Shown here: in pieces, positions 6,865 through 13,378 of the stretch
Layout: the number at the start of each line of letters is the position of its first letter
Numbering within the stretch: position 1 is the first letter of the stretch
Assembly: GCA_002347265.1 (NCBI GenBank)
Contig: DDYB01000032.1
Location: forward strand, 1 to 15,118
Source: Desulfobacteraceae bacterium UBA2245
Lineage (GTDB): Bacteria > Desulfobacterota > Desulfobacteria > Desulfobacterales > UBA2245
DNA: 15,118 nucleotides
Direction: 5' to 3'
Notes under the pieces: model-generated
Seen by the model: the letters and a program-made list of their open reading frames with translations, nothing else
Databases searched by the model: none
What the model was told of the DNA's origin: nothing
Program-made: the position numbers and the translations under genes

Positions 6865-8109
6865 AAGCTGTTCGGCAACCGAGACGACCCGGTCGCCCAG
6901 TATGTTGACATAGCTGCCCATTTCGTTGTCATACCAGCCGAAGATGACGGCCTGGGTTACGGGCACGCGAATCACGGCTTCCTTGAGCGGACCGGTAAGG
7001 CATTTTTCCACACCGGGCACCTTGTTCAGATCAATGCAGACCTCTGCGGTGCGGGTGTGGGTTTCATGCCCCTCGATGACGGCCGCCGCCCGCGGGGTTC
7101 CGATGATATCGCCGGAGACGTTCTGTTCTTCCGAATAAAGCAGATACCCTTTTGAATCCTGAAGGGCCGTGTCCCGATAGATGCCGTTGATGGTTTCGCG
7201 GCGAATGGGCTCTGCGGCAAGTTTTTCCTGCATGTTGACCATCAGAATGATCAGAGACCCGGTGGTAATCGGTACCCGGACCGATTCGGCGATAAAACGG
7301 ATGTTTTCCATTTCCGGAATCACCAGCTTCAGGGCGTTTGCAGCGCCGGTGCTTGTCAGAATGATGTTGTTGCTGGTGCTGCGGGTTTTTCTCAGATCCG
7401 TGGCCCCGGCCTTGGGCAGACGATCCAGCACCGCCTGCGAACCAGTGGCCGCATGTATCGTCGCCATGGAGGCGGAAAGAATCCGCTTCGGGCCGAAGTG
7501 ATCGAGCAGGGGCTTGATCATGTGCGCCAGACAGGTGGTGGTGCATGAGGCATTGGATATGATTTTATGCCGGCGGACGTCATAGACGTTGGCATTGATG
7601 CCCATGACCGTGGTCACAGCATCCTCGGGCATTGGTTTGCCCTTGTCCTTGATTTTAAAGGGCGCGGACGCAACCACCTTGTCGGCCCCGGCTTCGAGAT
7701 GGCCCCGAATCGAGCCTTTTGGATGATCCGGAGCCAGAGTGGGATCCAAAAAGGATCCGGTGGTGTCCACAACCAGCCTCACGCCGTGCTCCCGCCACGG
7801 AATGTCCTTTGGATTTCTCTGGGACCGAAACAGGTGCAGCTTGATTCCATCCACCACCATCGTGCTGTTTCGCTCATCCAGCTGTTCAATGAGCGGCTTT
7901 CCCTTGAACCCGTAAAGATAACTCTGCAGCGACCCGTAGGTGGAATCCCGTTCCAGATAGTGCGCAATGTCCGAAAGTCCTGCGCCCGCCTCGCGTCCGA
8001 TGTTGACCACCAGTTCATTGAAATACTTACGGCCCACATGGTGCCAGACCGTGAGTTTTCCGATTCTGCCAAGTCCGTTGATTCCAAGTTTTCCTTTTCC
8101 GGCGGCCAT
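6859..8109 (-). CDS. gap: Glyceraldehyde-3-phosphate dehydrogenase, long variant type
   Basis: Phosphorylating GAPDH interconverts glyceraldehyde-3-phosphate and 1,3-bisphosphoglycerate. The Rossmann start GINGLGRIGK (9-18), catalytic SNASCTTTCLAH with C189, activating H219 in ATIHA, LTSTGAANAL (251-260), substrate arginine in VRVP (277-280) and C-terminal GWYDNEMGSY (391-400) identify the family. It differs from the usual ~335-aa enzyme. It is 416 aa, with insertions around 76-110 and 120-136 in the NAD domain and 280-335 in the catalytic domain. Where standard NAD-dependent enzymes have an aspartate after the second beta strand (VxxND), this one reads VVNIGREAG. Canonical NEWGYS is NEMGSY. 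Cofactor preference may therefore differ, and gluconeogenic use is possible. AGGAGG at 8115-8120, five bases before the ATG, fixes the start. It follows the PPDK-like gene on the same strand. Confidence 0.92.
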   Translation of the reverse strand: MAAGKGKLGINGLGRIGKLTVWHHVGRKYFNELVVNIGREAGAGLSDIAHYLERDSTYGSLQSYLYGFKGKPLIEQLDERNSTMVVDGIKLHLFRSQRNPKDIPWREHGVRLVVDTTGSFLDPTLAPDHPKGSIRGHLEAGADKVVASAPFKIKDKGKPMPEDAVTTVMGINANVYDVRRHKIISNASCTTTCLAHMIKPLLDHFGPKRILSASMATIHAATGSQAVLDRLPKAGATDLRKTRSTSNNIILTSTGAANALKLVIPEMENIRFIAESVRVPITTGSLIILMVNMQEKLAAEPIRRETINGIYRDTALQDSKGYLLYSEEQNVSGDIIGTPRAAAVIEGHETHTRTAEVCIDLNKVPGVEKCLTGPLKEAVIRVPVTQAVIFGWYDNEMGSYVNILGDRVVSVAEQLL

Positions 8110-8189
8110 GTTTTCCTCCTTTCATGCATCCAAAATCATTTTCAGATCGGATCAACATATTTCCGCATCTGAAGAAACAGAACCGCTCC

Positions 8190-8250
8190 GGCGCTTTGTG
8201 TCGGCATGGCTTTACCGCAAGAATTCGGAAAGTTTGTCAAACAAAGCGCC
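8190..8250 (-). promoter_or_regulatory. Inverted-repeat-flanked promoter region upstream of gap
   Basis: Perfect 10-bp arms GGCGCTTTGT (8190-8199) and ACAAAGCGCC (8241-8250) are separated by 41 bases. Just inside the right arm, reading leftward, is a perfect -35 TTGACA (8240-8235), then after 18 bases a partial -10 GGTAAA (8216-8211). The right arm begins one base after the stop codon of the PPDK-like gene. The element could be an operator pair around a gap promoter, or an RNA stem between the two cistrons. No T-tract marks it as a terminator. Confidence 0.4.
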
Positions 8251-8251
8251 A

Positions 8252-11200
8252 TCAGGTTTTTCGAATCTTCATATAACCTAGATAAACGGATCCTTCCTGA
8301 CCGTCAATACTTATCTCATCTCCGGAAAGCAATACAGCATTGCGAAACATGCAGCGCTTTTCCTTCTCATCGCATACCAGGTCCGCGCATCCCACCACGC
8401 AGGTTTTGCCCAGCTGATGCGCCACGACCGACGCATGCGATGTAAGCCCGCCTCGGGCAGTCAAAAGGCCGTCGGCCGCAAAAATTTCCCGGATGTCATC
8501 AGGCGCCGTATCATTGCGGGCCAGAATCAGATGCCGTTCCGGTTCGAGGGTGCGCCATTTATCTATCTCCTCGATGCTGAACACTAGCCGGCCGGTCATC
8601 GCGCCTCCGCTGACCCCGATTCCGTGCGCCAGGAATTTTTCGGGCCTCAGACCGTCGGGGTCAAACAGCGCCACCTTCTCGCTTTCCCGAATCGCCATGT
8701 CCCGGCTCTGAAGCAGGTAAATCTGCCCGGCCGAAGACCCCTCAAAGGTGAATTCAATTTCCTGAGGACTCCATCCCCTCTCAAAAATCAGATGCTTGGC
8801 CCATTGCTTCATGGTTTTGTACACATCCGGGAAGTGCGTCTCCAGGGAAATACCGGTCTTTCGGACCTCCAGCTCCCGCTGGTTATTCGATACCGGAAGC
8901 GTCTTAACCAGACCGGCGACCACATCCTCGCCCTGATTTCCGATCGTAAAATCACCCCACAGGTTCAGGGTGTCCCCGGCCCACCGCGGATTGTGGGTAA
9001 AGAACACGCCGGTACCCGACTGCCGGGAAAGGTTGCCGAAAACCATGGACTGTACGGTGACGGCCGTCCCCCAGTCGTCGGAAATTCCCATGATGCTCCG
9101 GTATGTTTTGGCTCTGGGTGATTCCCAGGAACCAAGCACCTTGTTGATCGTCAGGTACAGCTGATCATAGGGGTTCTCGAGAACCTGGATGCCCTCATCC
9201 AGAATCCGCTGCTTGTATGCCAGAGCCAAAGCCTTCATCTGCTCTCCGGTAAAACCGCGTTTATATGGAATTCCGGCCTTCTGCTTGTGCTGGGCGATAA
9301 TCGCGTCAAAATCATTCCGGGTCAGCCCGAGTATCATGCCGTAGCACTGGAGAAACCGGCGGTAATTGTCCCAGGCAAACCAGGCATTTCCGGTGCGGGC
9401 GGCAATACCCCTTGCAATCTGCTCGTTGATGCCCACGTCCAGAAAGGTATCCAGCATTCCGGGCTGGGAAATGGAGGAACCGCTTCGAACCGACAGCAGC
9501 ATGGGGTTCCTCGAATCGCCGAAAACCTTGCCTGTAATCTTTTCCAGCGCCGCGATATGCCGTTGAACCTGCTCCCTGAAGTTCTGTTCGGCGGGTGGAT
9601 AGCTCGCAATGATTTCCCGGCACCGGAATACCTCGGTGGTGATGATGAAACCCGGAGGAACCGACAGGCCGAAGCCGTGAAGCTTCGTCAGATTGTATCC
9701 CTTGTTGCCCAGATGAATGACGCCGTTAATCTTCTTATCCACGTTTCCGATGCAGGTCATGGCATGTTTGGGATCGTAGTTCAGAAGCAGATGCAGCTTT
9801 GCCTTGGGCAGCTTGTCTGCCTGACGGAACAGGGTGCTCAGAATCCGGCTCAAAAACAGATCCAGCTGCGGCAGACCCAGCGACAGGGAAATCCGATCCC
9901 GGAAAAAAATCTCCGATACCCTGTGCTGCAGGCGTTCGGAATCCATTGTATCGTTTTGCGGCAGATATTTGGGCAATATCTGATCCAGAGGCATGATGGA
10001 AAGGATGCGATTGAGATTGCGGCCGTGAATATTGTTGAAATAGTCGTTGATAATGTTCTTCACGGCCCGGGTGATTCCCTTGAAAATATCCAGATACTGG
10101 GTAAGAGAAAAACCCCTGACCTGGAGGGCGTGCGCCAGAAGTTCCATCTGGCCGTCGAATTCCACGGAAGGAGTTCCGTCCAGTTTCAGAGCGCGGTTGA
10201 ACAGTTGCAGCAGGTCGTAAATCTGGAAAAAGGTCGCCTTGGTGATCAGGCTCAGGTCGATCTGATCCACCAGCTCTTCAAACAGGACATTGACCAGCGA
10301 TTCGATTCGAAACGTCAGACCCATGGCATCGAATTTCAACTCGTGGTAACTTCCGTACATCGAGGGGATATCAGCGGCGACATGTCTTTTTTTATAAATA
10401 TCCTCTCTGACCGCATAGGTCTTTTCGGACAGAATCAGAGATTTCAGCTGATCAAGGTATTCCACGAGCTGAGTCAGACGTTTTCTCGGGTCGGTTTCGA
10501 GAAGCGCTTCCTTGAGCCGGTCCAGATCTGGAAACGCCTCGGCTCTGAGCTGGGCGATATAATGATTCATTTCCACAAAATCGAAATGATACTTCTGATA
10601 CAAAAGCTTGTACATGCCGGCCGCCAGTTCGACGCGCCTGACGTCGGTCTGATCCAGTTCGGAGACATTCTCCAGAAGGCCTCTGAGCCTGTCTTCTTTC
10701 AGGTAAATCAGCTCTTCGGGCAATGAAACGCCCTGAGCTATCAGATAATTGATCACCTTGCCGACCCCGTCGATATAAAAACCCTGCGCCTGAATCTGAT
10801 CGTATATGTTCGGCGGCACATAGGATTGAATCACCGCCTTGTTGCCGGTTTCCCAGTACTTCAGAACCGCCTCCATGAAGGCAATGATCCGGTTGCTGCT
10901 TTCCACGTGGCTCTGTTTGCGAAGAAAATGCACCAAGGGGTCTTTTCGATGGCAGATCTCGTCGATTTCGGTGGAAATATCCCGCAGCTTGCCTTCGGCC
11001 CCGATATCATTGAAAAACACGGGAAACAGCTTGGCAAGCTGCTTGATCAGATTGTAGACCGGACCGATGTTGCTATTCAGAAGGCGCGTCACATCGCGGG
11101 GGAAAAGATCCGTGTCCTTGATGAAAACTCCGAAAATCGACAGATAAATGATCAGTGACGAAAGCATTCGAATGGATAGCTTGGGATTGATCTCTATGAT

Positions 11201-12445
11201 TTCCAGCCAGGTTCGGATATTTTGCAGATGCGCGCTGTTCATTCGAATCTGCCAGTCATTGCCCACCCCGTCGATCATGGGCGTCTGGAAGCCAAGATCA
11301 ATCACCGAATCGATAAAAAAATTGATCAGCTCGATTTCATCGGTGCTGTACGCCCCCTTGCCGGTGTTGAGCACGCAGTTCAATGCAGTGGCGGGATAAC
11401 GAAGGGTTTCGGTCTTTAATATGGAAAATGTTTTCTGAATCAGCCGGCGCAGATCCTTTCGCTCCTGATGGTTGATCAGCCAGGTCAGGGTCCGGTTGAT
11501 CTCGCGAAGAGTTTCTTCATGAATGGCGGAAAGACCGGAAATATTCATGATGTGAAAGAGAAAAATGAGCTCCCACTGATGCCCGGTCCTGACATCGGGA
11601 GCGGCTGAGAAAATCTTTTGCGGAACCTGCCGGTACGCGTCAACGATTTCATGGTGTCCGGGATTGTCCAGCAGGCAGCTTATGGTTTTTCGAGGGTTTG
11701 AAGAACGGATTTGCGCACATTTTTCCACGGCCTCGAGCAGCCGGTTGATCTTTTCCCGGGATATTTCCTTGAAAATTTCATCAAAACCCGCTTGCTTCAC
11801 CCCTTTTCCGAGTTCTTTTTCAAACCAGCGCTGCGGATCCTTTTCAGCCAGCCAGTAGGTGTATGTATACCGGAAGTACCGCAGCAGAAGCCTGTGAATG
11901 CCGCTGAAATCCACCGGAACATTCGAATCGGTTTCCCCAAGGCTTTCAGTCAGACGTTTGATGGAATAGTAGCTTCGCGCAAAAAGGGTAAAAACCGGAT
12001 CCGAATAATCGTGAATGCGCAACAATGCCAGATCAACCACGCCCAGAAACCTGGGCAGATCGGCATCGGCGTCCTTGACGATCTTGTCCAGAAAAAGAAG
12101 CAGGTTGTCGGCGGCTTCGGACTGGATTCCCGCATCGCCGCTCTCCTCCAGGACGCTGAAGAAAATGCCCAGCAACAGGGCGACTCCTTCGGGGCCCCGC
12201 GCGTGCGTTTTCAGCAAATGGAAATAATCCAGGGAAAAGCAGCGGGCTTCCTGAACAATAAAGCTCCAGTTTTTGTAAGGATGGGAAAGCTCGGACAAAA
12301 AGGTATTCAGCCGCTCCATCACGCCATAGTACTGGGACATAATATCCTGAAGCGGGAAATATTTGGGATCGACCGCGACATCCACATGATAATCGGCGAT
12401 ATTGACCTCAAGGGCTTTGGATTGAAACTTGGCGGTAGTGTTCAA
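8252..12445 (-). CDS. PPDK-like ATP-grasp/phosphohistidine protein with large unknown N-terminus, no PEP/pyruvate barrel
   Basis: The 1397-aa product has two very different halves. Residues about 900-1250 are the nucleotide-binding domain of pyruvate phosphate dikinase: HLGNKGYNLTKL (911-922), VPPGFIITTE (929-938), SVRSGSSISQPGMLDT (985-1000), WDNYRRFLQ (1025-1033), DDWGTAVTVQ (1123-1132), GNQGEDVVAGL (1169-1179) and YLLQSRD (1243-1249). Residues about 1270-1397 are the swivel domain, with the phosphohistidine motif ARGGLTSHASVV (H1337). The chain then stops: the C-terminal TIM barrel that binds PEP/pyruvate is absent. Residues 1-880 are helix-rich and unrecognised, with no clear signal peptide or membrane span. 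Dikinases use this pair of domains to move the beta-phosphate of ATP to a histidine and then to an acceptor; the acceptor here is unknown. The TTG start at 12445 is supported by GAGAGG five bases upstream and an in-frame stop just before it. Confidence 0.9.
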   Translation of the reverse strand: MNTTAKFQSKALEVNIADYHVDVAVDPKYFPLQDIMSQYYGVMERLNTFLSELSHPYKNWSFIVQEARCFSLDYFHLLKTHARGPEGVALLLGIFFSVLEESGDAGIQSEAADNLLLFLDKIVKDADADLPRFLGVVDLALLRIHDYSDPVFTLFARSYYSIKRLTESLGETDSNVPVDFSGIHRLLLRYFRYTYTYWLAEKDPQRWFEKELGKGVKQAGFDEIFKEISREKINRLLEAVEKCAQIRSSNPRKTISCLLDNPGHHEIVDAYRQVPQKIFSAAPDVRTGHQWELIFLFHIMNISGLSAIHEETLREINRTLTWLINHQERKDLRRLIQKTFSILKTETLRYPATALNCVLNTGKGAYSTDEIELINFFIDSVIDLGFQTPMIDGVGNDWQIRMNSAHLQNIRTWLEIIEINPKLSIRMLSSLIIYLSIFGVFIKDTDLFPRDVTRLLNSNIGPVYNLIKQLAKLFPVFFNDIGAEGKLRDISTEIDEICHRKDPLVHFLRKQSHVESSNRIIAFMEAVLKYWETGNKAVIQSYVPPNIYDQIQAQGFYIDGVGKVINYLIAQGVSLPEELIYLKEDRLRGLLENVSELDQTDVRRVELAAGMYKLLYQKYHFDFVEMNHYIAQLRAEAFPDLDRLKEALLETDPRKRLTQLVEYLDQLKSLILSEKTYAVREDIYKKRHVAADIPSMYGSYHELKFDAMGLTFRIESLVNVLFEELVDQIDLSLITKATFFQIYDLLQLFNRALKLDGTPSVEFDGQMELLAHALQVRGFSLTQYLDIFKGITRAVKNIINDYFNNIHGRNLNRILSIMPLDQILPKYLPQNDTMDSERLQHRVSEIFFRDRISLSLGLPQLDLFLSRILSTLFRQADKLPKAKLHLLLNYDPKHAMTCIGNVDKKINGVIHLGNKGYNLTKLHGFGLSVPPGFIITTEVFRCREIIASYPPAEQNFREQVQRHIAALEKITGKVFGDSRNPMLLSVRSGSSISQPGMLDTFLDVGINEQIARGIAARTGNAWFAWDNYRRFLQCYGMILGLTRNDFDAIIAQHKQKAGIPYKRGFTGEQMKALALAYKQRILDEGIQVLENPYDQLYLTINKVLGSWESPRAKTYRSIMGISDDWGTAVTVQSMVFGNLSRQSGTGVFFTHNPRWAGDTLNLWGDFTIGNQGEDVVAGLVKTLPVSNNQRELEVRKTGISLETHFPDVYKTMKQWAKHLIFERGWSPQEIEFTFEGSSAGQIYLLQSRDMAIRESEKVALFDPDGLRPEKFLAHGIGVSGGAMTGRLVFSIEEIDKWRTLEPERHLILARNDTAPDDIREIFAADGLLTARGGLTSHASVVAHQLGKTCVVGCADLVCDEKEKRCMFRNAVLLSGDEISIDGQEGSVYLGYMKIRKT

Positions 12446-12450
12446 GATTA

Positions 12451-12456
12451 CCTCTC
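12451..12456 (-). promoter_or_regulatory. Ribosome binding site fixing a TTG start
   Basis: Reading leftward, GAGAGG is followed by five bases and then TTG (12445-12443). The only upstream in-frame ATG is separated from it by a TAA, so TTG is the most likely initiator of the PPDK-like protein. Confidence 0.6.
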
Positions 12457-12481
12457 TTGGATAAAAATCATTGAATGATCT

Positions 12482-12536
12482 GGGAAATCTTAAAAAAAGC
12501 TATCAGAGGCCCCTGGTATTTTCAAGGAGATTTCCC
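12482..12536 (-). promoter_or_regulatory. Promoter of the PPDK-like gene enclosed by a 9-bp inverted repeat
   Basis: The arms GGGAAATCT (12482-12490) and AGATTTCCC (12528-12536) are exact reverse complements, 37 bases apart. Between them, leftward, lie TTGAAA (12525-12520) and, after 17 bases, TAGCTT (12502-12497), a plausible -35/-10 pair with a weak -10. The predicted start lies near the inner edge of the left arm. This fits operator half-sites on both sides of a promoter. The MarR-family regulator encoded divergently is an obvious but untested candidate ligand. Confidence 0.35.
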
Positions 12537-12540
12537 CTGA

Positions 12541-12798
12541 ATTGGAGGCGCAACCCCTGTCGCTCGATTTATTTACTTTGTTCAAAGCGGTCTTTCCTGC
12601 AAACGCCATATTTATGAGGTCGGCTTGGGACCCCGGACATCCCATTGAGATTCGCATGCCCACAAGTAACAGCGCCGGTTTTCCTCAGCGGCATTATGTT
12701 TCCGGCGCCCCTGAGGGGCGGATGAAGGACGATTTGGAATCACTCTGTGCGGGCCGGTTTTCAACATGCCAAATCTTTGAACTTTAACTGTTTTGAGT
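12541..12798. other. Intergenic remainder between divergent genes
   Basis: No gene is supported. A TTG-started frame at 12542-12787 has no ribosome binding site and no protein-like pattern. A compact hairpin CGCCCC-TGA-GGGGCG lies at 12706-12720 without a T-tract. Otherwise I see nothing recognisable. Confidence 0.3.
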
Positions 12799-12827
12799 TT
12801 GACTATTTTTTGGTGAATGTATATGAG
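12799..12827 (+). promoter_or_regulatory. Likely promoter of the marR-etfQO operon
   Basis: TTGACT (12799-12804) is followed after 17 bases by TATGAG (12822-12827); TATATG at 12820-12825 is an alternative with a 15-base spacer. Transcription would begin about 18 bases before the MarR start codon. GGAG at 12840-12843 lies seven bases before that ATG. Confidence 0.5.
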
Positions 12828-12850
12828 AAGAAAAAAATTGGAGCCAGTCC

Positions 12851-13360
12851 ATGAACAACCAAACCGAAGAGCTGATTAAAAAGATTGTAAGCGGCATTCG
12901 ATATCTGGTTCGGGCGGTTTACAGCGATGCGTCCAAAATGAGCAAGCAGTTCGGACTCACCGGCCCCCAGCATATGGTGCTTCGAAATCTTTACCAGCAG
13001 GGTCAGATGTCTTCCGCACAATTAAGCCGCAAGCTTCATGTCACCCCTTCCAACATCACCGGCATTATCGATCGTCTGGAAAGCAAAGGGCTGGCGACGC
13101 GGATTCAGAAAAAGGGCGACCGCCGGGTGCATCTGATATCATTGACCCCGAGCGGAACGGATCTGAGCAAGAATCTTCCCGACCCCATCGAACGCAAGCT
13201 GATCTCGGGCCTGGCCAACCTTGCGCCCGAACAGGTTCAAAACCTTGAGGGGTCGATACATCAAATCCTCAAACTGATCGACGTCCAGACCGGAAACGAC
13301 TATGCTTTAGAATTTTTTCAGGTCGAACCGCTGGACGATGAAGAGCATTCCACATCTTAA
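12851..13360 (+). CDS. MarR-family transcriptional regulator
   Basis: A 169-aa dimeric winged-helix regulator. The N-terminal helices (1-50) would form part of the dimer interface. The helix-turn-helix spans about residues 54-80 (SSAQLSRKLHVTPSNITGII, then DRLESKGLA). The wing is KKGDRRVHLISLT (87-99), with the DRR motif typical of MarR proteins. The C-terminal helices complete the dimerisation domain, followed by an acidic tail. Members bind palindromic operators and usually repress neighbouring genes until a small ligand or oxidation releases them. The ETF:quinone oxidoreductase gene begins 18 bases downstream in the same direction, so the regulator probably controls it and itself. The divergent PPDK-like gene, whose promoter carries an inverted repeat, is another possible target. 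The ligand is not predictable; acyl-CoA or an aromatic acid would fit the ETF context. Confidence 0.93.
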   Translation: MNNQTEELIKKIVSGIRYLVRAVYSDASKMSKQFGLTGPQHMVLRNLYQQGQMSSAQLSRKLHVTPSNITGIIDRLESKGLATRIQKKGDRRVHLISLTPSGTDLSKNLPDPIERKLISGLANLAPEQVQNLEGSIHQILKLIDVQTGNDYALEFFQVEPLDDEEHSTS

Positions 13361-13378
13361 AGGCGCAAAGAGGTTTTC

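Noticed and set aside
8190..8250. Invertible (phase-variable) promoter between the 10-bp repeats
   Set aside because: A 41-base invertible segment is shorter than known recombinase-driven invertons, and no recombinase gene is nearby; kept only as an operator or stem candidate.
9287..10726. Rightward 479-codon open frame inside the PPDK-like gene
   Set aside because: Antisense to a continuous 1397-aa frame that shows PPDK motifs downstream; the rightward product shows no recognisable motif and no ribosome binding site.
11711..12478. Rightward 255-codon open frame at the start of the PPDK-like gene
   Set aside because: Shadow of the N-terminal coding region; no ribosome binding site or recognisable pattern.
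12706..12720. Hairpin CGCCCC-TGA-GGGGCG considered as a terminator or MarR operator
   Set aside because: No T-tract, no converging transcript to end, and too far from either promoter to call an operator.
12542..12787. Rightward 81-codon frame in the spacer before marR
   Set aside because: TTG start with no Shine-Dalgarno sequence; the composition does not look coding.
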